Assembly (NCBI GenBank): GCA_965222855.1
Contig: CBDCUL010000014.1
Coordinates: forward strand, 52,632 to 116,631
Length of the DNA: 64,000 bases
Origin: JABABV01 sp965222855
GTDB lineage: Bacteria; Bacillota_I; Bacilli_A; Mycoplasmatales; JABABV01
Direction of reading: 5' to 3'
The translations under genes and the position numbers were made by a program. Positions within the stretch are counted from its first letter, which is position 1. Every line of letters begins with the position of its first letter. Positions 50,979 to 62,252 of the stretch are shown here, one piece after another. The notes under the pieces were generated by a model. That model had not been told where the DNA came from, made no database searches, and worked only from the letters and a program-made list of their open reading frames with translations.

Positions 50979-50993
50979 TTAGAGGAATTTAAT

Positions 50994-52259
50994 ATGCATT
51001 TAACAGTTACTGAATTAAATTATCAGATTAAACATTTTTTAGAAAATAATCAAGCCTTAAAAGATGTCACGTTAGAAGGAGAAATTTCCAATTGAAAATT
51101 TTCCCACGGTCATTATTTTTTCGCAATCAAAGATGAAACTTCTTTAATTAAATGTATCATTTATGCTTCAACAGCAAGTCGAATAACTGAAATTATTAAT
51201 ATTAAAGATGGTGCAAAAGTAGTAATTACTAGTTCAATCAACGTTTATCCCAAACGCGGTGAATATAGTTTAATTGTTACGCAAATTAGCCTATTAGGCT
51301 TAGGTGCACTGCATCAAAAATATCTAGATACTAAAAAATATCTAGCTAAAAAAGGGATCTTTGATCAAAAATATAAAAAAGTAATTCCACAATTCCCACG
51401 TAATATTGGAATAGTAACATCACCAACTGGTGCTGCTGTTGAAGATATTGTCAGAAATTGTCAGCGTCGCTGACCGATAGCAAAATTAACATTATTTCCA
51501 GTCGTCGTTCAAGGTCCTAAAGCAGCCAGTAGCATTGCTAATAGTATCAAACAAATTAACGATGATTTTTTAACAGAAATCGATGTTTTAATTATTGGTC
51601 GTGGTGGTGGTTCTTTTGAAGATTTATTTGCTTTTAATGAACTTAATGTTTTAAAAGCAATTTTCTATTCTAAAATACCGATCATTGCAGCAATTGGTCA
51701 TGAAAATGATGAATCACTTGCTGAATTTGTCGCTGATGCAAAAGCGTCAACGCCAACAGGTGCTGCTGAAATCGCAACGCCAAATATTAATGCTTTAATT
51801 GATAGTATGGATATTTATCATAATAGATTAGTTAGTGCAATTTCTAATAAATTTAATATTGTTCAAAATCAGTTTAATCATTTATCAACAATTTTTAGCA
51901 AAAACCAGACAATTGCTAATTTTGAAAAATCATTTAATGATAAATTAGTCAAATTTAATAACTTGTTAGTCACAAAATTTGATCACATTAATAGCAAAAC
52001 TGATGTTAAAACAATGCAATTAAAAAATGCCATTAAAAACTTATGAATTAATAAACATCATAATTTTACTTTATTTTCCGAAAAATTAGATTTGCTTAAT
52101 CCACAGCTAACAATAGCTAAAGGTTATGCTGCAATTGAAATCAAAGGTAAAGTTATAAAATCAATTAATGAAATTAAGATTAATGATAAAATTAAATTAA
52201 GATTAATTGATGGTAGTGCGATCGCAACTATCAATCAATTAACAAAAACAAAGGAGTAA
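50994..52259 (+). CDS. xseA: Exodeoxyribonuclease VII large subunit
   Basis: This is a 421-residue protein. It has an OB-fold N-terminus (LTVTELNYQIKHFLENNQALKDVTLEGEISNWKFSHGHYFFAIKDE), then the catalytic domain with GIVTSPTGAAVEDIV, DVLIIGRGGGSFEDLFAFNE, AIGHENDESLAEFVAD and ASTPTGAAE. A long helical region precedes the C-terminal GYA. With XseB it degrades single-stranded DNA. AGAGGAA precedes ATG 50994. A TGA at 51472 and another at 52045 are Trp. Stop and xseB start are separated by 4 bases. Confidence 0.95.
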
Positions 52260-52263
52260 AATC

Positions 52264-52491
52264 ATGGTTGAAAACAACAACGTTAAAACTAAAGACTTAG
52301 ATTTTGAAAAATGCATGTCGCGGTTAGATGAAATTATTCTTAAATTAGAATCTCCAGAAGTTAAATTAAATGATGCCATTGGGTTATTTGATGAAGGTGT
52401 TTTGTTAGTTAATAATATTAAAAAAACATTAGCATCAGCAAAATTGATGATTAACAACTCAGTTAAAAAAATCAATCCTGTGGAAGAATAA
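52264..52491 (+). CDS. xseB: Exodeoxyribonuclease VII small subunit
   Basis: This is a 75-residue helical protein with the family pattern DFEKCMSRLDEIILKLESPEVKLNDAIGLFDEGVLLVNNIKKTLASAK. It binds the long helices of XseA. AAAGGAGT overlapping the xseA stop supplies the ribosome site. It is followed by 1 base and then the unknown gene at 52493. Confidence 0.92.
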   Translation: MVENNNVKTKDLDFEKCMSRLDEIILKLESPEVKLNDAIGLFDEGVLLVNNIKKTLASAKLMINNSVKKINPVEE

Positions 52492-52492
52492 A

Positions 52493-53173
52493 ATGTTCAA
52501 TATTAATTTTTTATTCAATGTTAAAATTAAATATTATCGTAAGTCTATTATTAACTTTGAAGATAATAAAAATTATTTTTTAAAAAAGCAAAAGAAATTA
52601 TTTTATAAAATTTATTTTGCTTTTTTAAAGCATCATAAAATTAAAATAACAAATAAACATATTTCAATTATTGCTCTTTTATACGTAATTTTTGATAAAC
52701 CTAAAAAAAATAAATATTTAAAAATTCAAAATTATGCTTATGCTTTTGGACCAAAATTATCATATAAAATTATGTCAGCTTTCGACTATCATGATTTTAA
52801 TCCAATTTTAAGCCGCTATTTAAGAATGCCTGATTATAAATTAGTTGATAATGCACTTAATACGAAACTATTATTTGGCAAATTATTATTTGAAATTTTA
52901 CAAATAATTATCAAAGATGAAAAAAATACGCACCTTTATAGTGAAGTCGGTGAATTACTAGGACTCCATTTATATTTTGAAATGGAATCAATGATGTTTT
53001 TCTACAATAAAAAAAATAGTTCAAAAGTGAAAGATATTTTAATCGATTTAATGGGTTGGCCACAATTTAATTTTATTAAACGAACTTTGTATGATCAATT
53101 TTTAAATAAACTGAGTTTAATTGAACAAGATTTTAATTATTTAGTATTATTAATCAATAAATATAGTCGTTAA
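52493..53173 (+). CDS. Hypothetical protein in the position of ispA
   Basis: This is a 226-residue, very Lys/Tyr/Phe-rich, mostly helical protein with no membrane segment and no signal peptide. In Firmicutes the slot between xseB and dxs holds ispA (farnesyl diphosphate synthase), but I see none of its Asp-rich D-D-x-x-D motifs. The closest features are LLGLHLYFEMESMMFFYN and SEVGELLG helices. It is 1 base after xseB and 27 before dxs, so it is clearly part of the operon. It could be an extreme remnant or replacement of IspA, or something unrelated. Confidence 0.6.
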   Translation: MFNINFLFNVKIKYYRKSIINFEDNKNYFLKKQKKLFYKIYFAFLKHHKIKITNKHISIIALLYVIFDKPKKNKYLKIQNYAYAFGPKLSYKIMSAFDYHDFNPILSRYLRMPDYKLVDNALNTKLLFGKLLFEILQIIIKDEKNTHLYSEVGELLGLHLYFEMESMMFFYNKKNSSKVKDILIDLMGWPQFNFIKRTLYDQFLNKLSLIEQDFNYLVLLINKYSR

Positions 53174-53200
53174 TTAAAGGATAAAGGAGCCCACAATAAG

Positions 53201-54934
53201 ATGTCTAAAAAAATATTTCCAAATTATCAAGCAATTAAAAATTTATCATTGAGTGAATTAACAACATATAGCAATAAAATAAGAAATACGATTATTGAGA
53301 TTACTACAAAAAATAGCGGCCATTTTTCTAGCTCATTAGGTTGTGTTGAAATTATTATGGCAATGCATTATGTCTTTGATGCTGAAAATGATAATTTTAT
53401 TTTTGATATCGGTCACCAAAGTTGTGCTCATAAAATTTTAACTAATCGGATTGATGAAGTTTCTAAATATCATTTTGATGCTGTCTCAGTCTTTTTGGAC
53501 TATCATAATAAATTTGATAAATATGATGCTGGACATAGTTCGACATCAATTGCGATCGCAACCGGAATGCGGATTGCTGATGCACTTAATAAAAAAACAA
53601 ATCATTCAATTTCATTAATTGGCGATGCTTCATTTAATGGTTTAGCTTTCGCATCGTGAAATAATGTTTTGTGATCAACTAATAATATTGTAATTATTAA
53701 TGATAATAATATGTCAATTACGAAAACAGTTGGGATTTTACATCATTTACTACAACAATTAAAAATCACTAATAATAGTATTTTAAATGCTGATTTTTTA
53801 ATTAAAAATAAAGGTTATTATGAATTTGATGATTTCATTCTTTATAGTAATGTTGATGGTCATGATTTAAAAACATTAATCACGGTTTTAAGTGCTGCCA
53901 AATTAGTTAACAAACCAGTCATTATTCATGCAATCACTATTAAAGGAAAAGGTTATCCGTTAGCTGAAATTGATCAAACTGGTGAATTTCACTATTTTGA
54001 TCAAACTAAAAAACTAACAATTTCCCATCTAGATAAACAATTAATCGCACTAGCTAAACAATATCATAATTGAGTTATTTTCAATCCCTCAACAATTAAA
54101 GGATCTGGCATCGTTGATCTATTCAATAAATTTCCCCAACGTTGCATTGACGTAGGCATTAACGAAGATGTTGCTTTGTTAATGGCTTGTGGTAGTGCTT
54201 TGAAAAAAACGCCTGCCTTCGTTGCTATATATGCTAGTTTTTTTCAAAGAGCATATGACCAATTAAATCATGATATTAATCGTTTCGATGTCAATGTTAA
54301 TATTTTACTAAATAAATCCGGACTTCATCCCATTGGTGAAACTCATCATGGAATTTATGATATTAATTTATGTCGTAATTTAGACAACGTTACTATTGTT
54401 GAAGCTAATAATCTTAATTTACAAAAACAACTATTAGAATGAGCACTATTACATCCTGGACCAGTAATAATTAGAACAATTGAAAATCTTAAATATTTGG
54501 CACTTAAAAATGATCACGTAGCAAAAATCAGTCTAGGAAGTTGAAGTTATCCAACGATTACTAATAATGATAAAATTAAAAATGTCATTATTAGTTATGG
54601 CTCATTATATAATTTAGCAAGCAATTATAGTAATGAATTATTAGATACAATCACAGTAAATGCAATCTTTATTAAACCACTAGATGAAAAACTATTGTTA
54701 AGTATTAAAGATTTAAATATAATTATTTTAGAGGAGCAATTAATTAATTCTGGATTAGGAAGTTTGATTAATGAGTTTTATTTTAATCATAATATTAAAA
54801 TAAATCTTTCAATCATTGGTCTAACACAGGAAAATTTAAAAGCTGCTTTTGGAAAAAATCTTTATCAAAAAGCACAGTTTGAAAAAAATGATATTATTAA
54901 TAAATTAAATAAATTAACTAATAGAAAGTTTTAA
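53201..54934 (+). CDS. dxs: 1-deoxy-D-xylulose-5-phosphate synthase, divergent
   Basis: This is a 577-residue, thiamine-dependent enzyme that makes DXP from pyruvate and glyceraldehyde-3-P, the first step of the MEP pathway. Aligned features: SGHFSSSLG (H41), DIGHQSCAHKILT (H72), AGHSSTSIA (H112), NDNNMSI, catalytic Glu in INEDVALL (about E322), AIYASFFQRAYDQLNHD, and GETHHGIYD. Departures from the usual sequence: GDASFNG in place of the thiamine motif G-D-G-A-L-T-G-G, and INED for I-A-E-Q. The protein is about 40 residues shorter than common Dxs. AAAGGAG precedes ATG 53201. Activity is likely but not certain. Confidence 0.85.
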
Positions 54935-54936
54935 TT

Positions 54937-55704
54937 ATGAAAATCAAAAAACAACGATTAGACAGTTTGTGTGTTGAGCAAAAATTATTTGCTAATTTAC
55001 ACGATGCTCAACGTGGTATTATGGCAGGATTAGTGCATGATGGCGCTAATAAATTAACTAAACCAGGGGCGATTATTAAAAGTAATCATAAACTTATTTT
55101 AGTTAAATCAAAATCACAATCGCGTAAATATGTATCGCGTGGCGGATTGAAGTTAGAGTTTGGATTATTATATTTTAAAATTAATGTTAATGATTTAGTC
55201 GTTTGTGATATTGGTAGTTCAACTGGTGGATTTACTGATTGCCTTTTACAAAATGGCGCTAAATTAGTATATGCAATTGATTCAGGAATGAATCAATTAG
55301 CATATAAATTGAGAATTAAAAAAAATATTGTTGTGATGGAAAAAACTAATTTTCGTTTATTTGATCAACCAGAATTGAATCAAAAAATTGATTTTGCAGT
55401 TTGTGATGTCTCATTCATATCTTTAAAACATATTTTCCCACCTTTATCAAAATTATTAAAATATAACCATTATTTTCTATGTTTAATTAAACCAGAATTT
55501 GAAGCTAAAAGAGATGAAGTAATTGATGGAAAAGTAGTTGATCCAAAAGTAAATGATCGGGTAATTGCCGAAGTTAAAAGCTATGCTCAAGCTAATAATT
55601 TTGAATTCATTAACATTACTAAGTCACCAATTTTAGGTAGAGTTAAAAAAAATACTGAATTTTTAGCATTATTTAAATCAAATAATCAGCATCTTATTAA
55701 ATAA
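54937..55704 (+). CDS. tlyA: TlyA family rRNA 2'-O-methyltransferase
   Basis: This is a 255-residue protein. The N-terminal S4 RNA-binding domain (QRLDSLCVEQKLFANLHDAQRGIMAGLV) is followed by a FtsJ-like methyltransferase with VSRGGLKLEFGL, the SAM site DIGSSTGGFTDCLLQNGA, and KPEFEAKRDEV. TlyA methylates 16S and 23S rRNA in other bacteria and was first annotated as a haemolysin. It starts 2 bases after the dxs stop and is the last gene of the nusB-tlyA cluster. Confidence 0.93.
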   Translation: MKIKKQRLDSLCVEQKLFANLHDAQRGIMAGLVHDGANKLTKPGAIIKSNHKLILVKSKSQSRKYVSRGGLKLEFGLLYFKINVNDLVVCDIGSSTGGFTDCLLQNGAKLVYAIDSGMNQLAYKLRIKKNIVVMEKTNFRLFDQPELNQKIDFAVCDVSFISLKHIFPPLSKLLKYNHYFLCLIKPEFEAKRDEVIDGKVVDPKVNDRVIAEVKSYAQANNFEFINITKSPILGRVKKNTEFLALFKSNNQHLIK

Positions 55705-55751
55705 ACTGCTATTATAGTATTAAATAAAATCTGAAATTAAGGAGAACATTT

Positions 55752-56930
55752 ATGAAATACAAAAGAATTATTATCGTAGTTGCAGATTCTTTAGGTGTTG
55801 GTAACGACCCTCGTGAAAAAGAATTTGGTGATGTAGGAGCAAATACTTGAGGACATATTAGTGAAAAATATAAATTAGATATGCCCCAATTTAATGCTTT
55901 AGGAATTGGTGAAATTACGCAAATTTCGCAAATGGAATCAAATCATACATTAGGATATGCTTGTCGTTTAAATGCTTTATCTAACGCCAAAGATACGATG
56001 GCTGGACATTGAGAAATGATGGGTATTTTTACAAAACATCCTTTCCCAACTTTTACTGAAACTGGGTTTCCCAAAGAATTAATGGATCAATTGAGTCAAA
56101 AAACTCATAAAACATTAATTGGTAATTGCGCTGCGAGTGGAACAACTATCTTAAAAGAACTAGGTATGGAAGAAGTTAAGAATGGTAAATTAATTGTTTA
56201 TACTTCTGGCGACTCAGTTCTGCAAATTTGTGGACATGAAAAATATACAGGTTTAGATAACTTATATAAGTATTGTAAAATAGCGCGTGAAATTTGTGAT
56301 TCTAAACCTGAATGAAATGTTGGTAGAATTATTGCTAGACCATATCTAGGTGAAACACCAGACACGTTTGCACGTACTTCAAATCGTCATGATTATACTG
56401 TTTTCCCAACACATAAAACAGTGCTTAATAGTTTACAAGAAAATAATTTTGACGTTATTTCAGTTGGAAAAATTAATGATATTTTTTCAGGATACGGAAT
56501 TAGTGAAAAACATCACACAGTCAGTAATAGTGATGGGATGAAAATTACAACTAAATTATTAGATAAAGATTTTACGGGATTATTATTTACTAATTTAGTT
56601 GACTTTGATTCAAAATTTGGTCATCGTCGTAATGTTAAAGGTTATGCTAATGCGATCGAAATATTCGATAAAGAAGTTACTACTTTAATGAATGTGATGC
56701 AAGATGATGACTTATTAATTATTACAGCTGATCACGGAAATGACCCGACTTTTCCCGGATCAGACCATACGCGTGAAAATATTCCGATGCTAGCTTATTC
56801 AAAAAGTATGCAAAGTTTTGGAATATTAGAAGTTGGAACATCATATGCTGATATCGGAAATACAATTGCCGATAATTTCGGTTTACAATTAACAGATATT
56901 GGAGAAAGTTTTTTAGCTAAATTAAAATAA
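55752..56930 (+). CDS. deoB: Phosphopentomutase
   Basis: This is a 392-residue metalloenzyme of the alkaline phosphatase superfamily with IIVVADSLGVG at the start, ANTWGHIS, TMAGHWEMMG, the NLVDFDSKFGHRR motif, ITADHGNDPTF and SDHTRENIPMLAYS, which supply the metal-binding Asp and His. It interconverts ribose-1-P and ribose-5-P, joining nucleoside salvage to the pentose pool supplied by tkt next door. AAGGAGAAC precedes ATG 55752. TGA codons at 55849, 56011 and 56313 are Trp. Confidence 0.96.
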
Positions 56931-56941
56931 GAGGTGTAATT

Positions 56942-58876
56942 ATGAATATTAATCATACAAAAAATATTAATACTTTAAAATTTTTAGGAATTGATGCAAT
57001 CAATGCTGCCAATTCAGGACATCCTGGAATAGTTATTAGTGCCGCACCAATGGTTTATACAATTTTTGCAGACCAAATGAACGTTACTACGCTTGACCCG
57101 TTTTGAATTAATCGTGATCGTTTCGTTTTATCAGCCGGACATGGGAGTGCTCTTTTATATGGTGTCTTAGCTTTAACAGGTTATATTAAAGTTAGCGATA
57201 TGAAAGATTTTCGTCAATACAATTCCGCAACTCCAGGACATCCTGAGTCAGAATTAAGTTATGGAGTCGACGCTACTACTGGTCCTTTAGGTCAAGGAAT
57301 TGGCCAAGCAGTTGGAATGGCAATGGCTGAAGCGCATTTAGCAGCTAAATACAATAAACCTAACTATCCAATTTTTGACCATTATACTTATGTTGTTTGT
57401 GGTGATGGCGACTTACAAGAAGGTGTTGGTTTAGAATCACTAGCTTTCGCTGGTCGTCAAAAATTATCAAAATTAATTTTATTCTATGATTCAAACGATG
57501 TTCAATTAGATAGTATGGTAAATATCAATGCCGCAACTAATTGATCACTAATGGCTGCTGCTAATGGCTGAGATTATCATATCATCGTTAAAAATGACTA
57601 TGAAACAATTAGTCGAATATTAACATCAGCAAAATCATCAGATCGCCCTAGTTTTATTGAAATTAAAACTGTGATTGGTGAAGGAACAACTAAAGCTGGA
57701 ACACCAGCAGTGCACGGAATGCCTATTGGGGAGCTTGAGCGTGATTTATTAGCAACTAAACTACATCATCCCAAAGAAAGATTTGTAGTGCCGACAGAAA
57801 CTCAAGAATTTTTTAATACGTTAAAAAAACGTGGGGCTGATGCATTTAAATCTTGAACTGATTTATTTGCAAATTACGCGAAAGCATTTCCGAAATTAGC
57901 AACCGAAATTAATTTTGATGATGAAATTAGTATTGATTTATCAAAATCAAAAGATAATCAAGCAACACGTATTTATTTAGGTGAAGCACTAAATCAATTA
58001 AATGAACAAAATCCCCAATTATTTGGTGGAACAGCTGATTTAAGTGGTTCAACAAAAGCGAAAATTACTTGTGAAAAAACTTTTGATATTAATGAACGCG
58101 ATGCTAAAAATATTAGTTTTGGAGTTCGTGAATTTGCAATGAACACAATTGCTAACGGATTACAATTACATGGCGGAATCAGAACATTTATTTCAACTTT
58201 CTTTGTCTTTTCAGATTACTTAAAACCAGCGTTGCGTTTAGCAGCATTACAAAAACTACCAATTACGTTATTATTAACACATGATAGCGTCTTCGTTGGC
58301 GAAGATGGACCAACACATCAACCAGTTGAACAATTAGCAATGATGCGCTCAATTCCTAACGTTAGTGTCTTTCGTCCAGCTGACCAAACTGAAATGGCTG
58401 CAGCGTTTGAATGATCATTCAATCAATTCGTGACACCAACAATTATTTTAGGAACTAGACAAAATATTATTAGCCAAAAACATAGTTGTAAAGAAGGAAC
58501 GAAAAAAGGCGCTTACGTGTTAGTACATGAAAATCCTAACGCACCACTAGATGCAATTTTAGTAGCAAGTGGTAGTGAAGTCAGTTTAGCATCTTTAGCA
58601 TATAATAAATTAAAAGCTGATGGTAAAAACATTAGAATCGTTTCAATGCCTAATTATAATATTTTTGTTAAGGCACACCGTGATTACCAAACAAAAGTGC
58701 TGCCAACTAATATTAAGAAGATCTTTATTGAAGCTGGAAGTGAATATGGTTTATATCGTTTTGCCGGTCCAAATGACCATGTTTTAGCAATGACACATTT
58801 CGGACACTCAGGTAAAGGCGAAACAATTTATGAAAAATGTGGATTTACTGTCGAAAATATTTGTCAATTAGTTTAA
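56942..58876 (+). CDS. tkt: Transketolase
   Basis: This is a 644-residue thiamine diphosphate enzyme with ANSGHPGI (H), SAGHGSALLYG, TGPLGQGIGQAVGMA, the thiamine motif CGDGDLQEGVGLES, IGEGTTKAGTPAVHG, the catalytic ISFGVREFAMNTIANG and THDSVFVGEDGPTHQPVEQLA. It links pentose phosphates to glycolysis. AAGAGGTG precedes ATG 56942, 11 bases after deoB, so the two are co-transcribed. All Trp codons but few are TGA; read with the standard code the gene splits into four. Confidence 0.96.
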
Positions 58877-58928
58877 ATTATTGTATAATTTTTCTAATTA
58901 TCAATAATTTTGAATAAAAGGAGTTTAA

Positions 58929-59150
58929 ATGCCAGTTTGAGGAATTGTCTTATTAATTATTTTTCCAATTATGTTTACTTTAGTTGGAGGAGTTATCGGA
59001 TTTTTCGTAACTCGTAAATTAATTAAAAAAGAATTACAAAAAAACCCGCCAATCAATGAAAAAATGATTCGTGCTATGTTTTTATCTATGGGTAGAAAAC
59101 CTAGTGAATCACAAATTAAATCTGTTATGCGTTCAATGAAAGCTGCATAA
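58929..59150 (+). CDS. UPF0154 (YneF-like) small membrane protein
   Basis: This is a 73-residue protein. One N-terminal membrane helix (about residues 4-28, VLLIIFPIMFTLVGGVIGFF) is followed by a basic, helical tail with KELQKNPPINEKMIRAMFLSMGRKPSESQIKSVMRSM, which is the UPF0154/YneF signature. Function is unknown; in Bacillus it lies next to tkt (yneF after tkt), matching this position. AAAGGAG precedes ATG 58929. A TGA at 58938 is Trp, so the standard code hides the gene. Confidence 0.85.
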
Positions 59151-59164
59151 TTAGAATTAAATTA

Positions 59165-59199
59165 AAAAAATAAAACAGCTTTTGTTGTTTTATTTTTAA
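59165..59199 (+). terminator. Rho-independent terminator
   Basis: AAAAATAAAACA, eight-base loop, TGTTTTATTTTT. It closes the deoB-tkt-UPF0154 unit. Confidence 0.75.
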
Positions 59200-59219
59200 T
59201 TATAAGGAGTTTAATTAAT

Positions 59220-59597
59220 ATGAAAATATTTTTAATTATTACATTTGTAATAGCTGCACTTTTATGTACAAGTTCAGCAATATTGGTATTCAAATTAGGT
59301 TTCAAGCGTCGTCGTTTAAACCGTCCCTACCATATTGAAGAATATCAAAAATTCGTTAAAGCAGAAAAACCAACTAATGCTAAATTATCATTAAGTGATA
59401 AATTTAAATCATCTACTCCAAAAGAAGTAGTAGTTTCAAAAACATCAATGTCAAAAACTACGGTCTCAAAAGAGTTGATTTCAAAAAAACCAGTTTCAAA
59501 AACTAAAATAAATAAACCATCTAATGCCAAATTATCATTAAATGCTAAATTTAAAAAACCAGTTTCAAAAACTAAAGTAGAAAAACATGAAAAATAA
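59220..59597 (+). CDS. Hypothetical single-pass membrane protein with internal repeats
   Basis: This is a 125-residue protein. An N-terminal hydrophobic helix (about residues 3-27, possibly an uncleaved signal anchor) is followed by a basic tail. The tail contains two copies of a motif (TNAKLSLSDKFK and SNAKLSLNAKFK) and several KPVSKTK/VSKTxxSK segments. The repeats suggest a filament-like or binding tail, but no family is recognised. AAGGAG precedes ATG 59220. It overlaps the valS start by 11 bases, so the two are co-translated. Confidence 0.6.
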   Translation: MKIFLIITFVIAALLCTSSAILVFKLGFKRRRLNRPYHIEEYQKFVKAEKPTNAKLSLSDKFKSSTPKEVVVSKTSMSKTTVSKELISKKPVSKTKINKPSNAKLSLNAKFKKPVSKTKVEKHEK

Positions 59598-62252
59598 TAA
59601 ATTAAAAAAATCATTAGATGGTACATATGATCACCAAAAAATTGAAAATGGATTATATGATTTTTGACTTAAAGAAAAATTATTTAGCAGTTCTGAATTA
59701 AGTGATAAACCTCCTTTTACAATTATTTTACCACCACCAAACGTAACAGGTAAATTACATATTGGACATGCTCTCAACGGAACATTACAAGATATTTTAA
59801 TTCGTTATAAACGTTTAAATGGTTTTTGTATTTCTTGAATTCCCGGGATGGACCATGCCGGAATTGCAACACAAAGTAAAGTTGAAGCAGAATTAAGAAA
59901 ACAAAATATTTTCAAAGAAGATTTAGGTCGTGAAAAATTTATTGCCGAAATTTGAAAATGAAAAGATAAATATAGTGCTGACATTCGTGCTCAATGAGCT
60001 AAAATGGGCTTTGCGCTTGATTATGATAAAGAACGCTTTACACTTGATAACGATTCAAATGATGCAGTTAATAAAGTCTTTATTGATATGTATCATGCTA
60101 AAATTATTTATCGTGGTAAATCAATTATCAATTGAGACCCAGTTCAACAAACAGCATTATCAAATATTGAAGTTAATCACCAAGAAGTTAATGGTAAGCT
60201 TTATACTTTTAAATATTATTTATTAGATGATGCACAAGATTTTGTGGCTGTTTCCACAACTAGACCAGAAACAATGTTTGCTGATGTTGCTTTAGTAGTT
60301 CATCCTAAAGATGAACGTTATAAAAAATATCTAAATCAACAATTTATTAATCCGGCAACAAATAAACCAATTCCAATGATTGCTGATGACTATGTTGATA
60401 AAGATTTTGGAACTGGTGTTATGAAAGTAACGCCAGCTCACGATATTAACGATTTCAATATTGGTAAAAAACACAATTTAGCAATGCCAATCTGTTTAGA
60501 TAAAGCCGGAATTGTTAATCAACTAGGTGGCGAATATGCTGGACTTGATCGTTTCATAGCTCGAAAAAAACTAGTAGCTGATTTAACAAAAAGCAATAAA
60601 GTTGTCTCTGTTGAAGACCATCTCCATCAAGTTGGTCATTCTGAGCGTAGCAACGCAATCGTTGAACCTTATTTATCAAGTCAATGATTTGTTAATATGA
60701 AACAATTTGCAAAAACAATTATTGAACATAGCCAAGGTAGTGATCGCGTTGAATTTTATCCCGAACGTTTTTCGAAAGAATTATTACGTTGAATGGAAAA
60801 AGTTAACGATTGATGTATTTCACGTCAATTGTGATGAGGTCATCAAATTCCAGCTTGATATGATCAAGCTGGTAATGTTAAAGTGCAAGTAACTAAACCT
60901 GAAGGCGAAAATTGAGTTCAAGATAATGATGTATTAGACACGTGATTTAGTTCAGCACTATGACCATTTAGTGCAATGGGTTGACCGCACAATACTGCTA
61001 AAATCGATAGCAACTTTCCAACTAATGTTTTAGTTACTGGATATGACATTATATTCTTTTGAGTGTCACGTATGTATTTTCAAGCAATGTATTTTGTTAA
61101 TAAAAAACCATTTGAAAAAGTTTTAATACATGGATTAGTGCGTGATGAACAAGGGCGTAAAATGTCAAAATCATTAGGTAACGGAATTGATCCAATGGCT
61201 GTCATTGATAAATATGGGACTGATGCTTTAAGATTTTTCTTAGTAACGTCATCAACTCCAGGACAAGATATTCGTTACAGTGAAGCTAAAATTATTGCTA
61301 ACAATATTTTTATTAATAAAATTTGAAATATTACTAAATTTATTGTCTTAAATAATGATAACCATGTTATTAAACCATTAGATAATCAGAAATTAAAAGA
61401 AATTGATAAATGAATTATTTTGCGAATGGACGACACTATCAAACAAATCAATCGTTGTTTTGATAAATTTGATTTTGTTATTTTAGGAAAAGTTTTAAAA
61501 AACCTTCATTATTCATGATTTTGCTAATTGATATTTAGAATTAGCAAAAGTTAATTTAGGAAAACTAAAACAAAACGAATCAACTTTAAGTGTTTTAAAT
61601 TATTGTATGAAAAACATTTTAATTTTATTACATCCTTTTTATGCCATTTGTGACTGAATATTTATATAGTAATTTAGATGAAACGCAGACAAAAACTTCT
61701 ATTTTAGAAGAATCATGACCTGATTTATCAAATGAAATTAAAAATCTCCAAATTAGTTATATTGAAGATGTTTTTAATATTATTAAAAAAATTAGAGAAA
61801 TTCGCGTTGAACAAAAAATTCCCAAGAAAAACCATTTTAGTTTATATTTAAATTGCGCAACTCATTTACAAATTTATATGAATGAAATCAATGATTATTT
61901 AATGAAGATTGAAAATGTTATTATTATTGATAAACCATTCATTTTACAAGAAGATCATAAAATAATTACTAAAACATATGCTGATGTAGTAATTAACGCT
62001 ATTTTAAGCAAAGCATTATTACAAAATAATGTGCTTGCTTTAAAACAAGATTTAGCTAAACTAAAACAAGAAATCATCCGTTCGGAAAAAATTCTTAATA
62101 ACAAATCTTTTATCGAACGCGCTAATGCTCAAAAAGTCCAATTAGAAAAAGATAAATATGAAAATTATTTAAAACAAGAAAACTATTTTACAAAACCGTT
62201 TATTAAATTTTATGAAATAAAAATTTGGAGGATTCAATGTCAGAATTATTAA
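59587..62252 (+). CDS. valS: Valyl-tRNA synthetase, frameshifted near the 3' end
   Basis: This is a class I synthetase of about 880 residues. It has HIGH motif PPPNVTGKLHIGHAL (about residues 44-58), editing domain with STTRPETMFADVA, and KMSKS in GRKMSKSLGNG. The anticodon-binding and C-terminal coiled-coil regions follow. Two single-base lesions interrupt it: an extra A in the A6 run near 61497-61502 (correct continuation FIIHDFANWYLELAKV) and an extra T near 61640-61644 (correct: HPFMPFVTEYLYSNL). A third is possible near 62180-62200, where another frame ends more naturally before the pepF ribosome site. As valS is essential, sequence error is likely. ATG 59587 lies inside the preceding gene. 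Confidence 0.92.
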
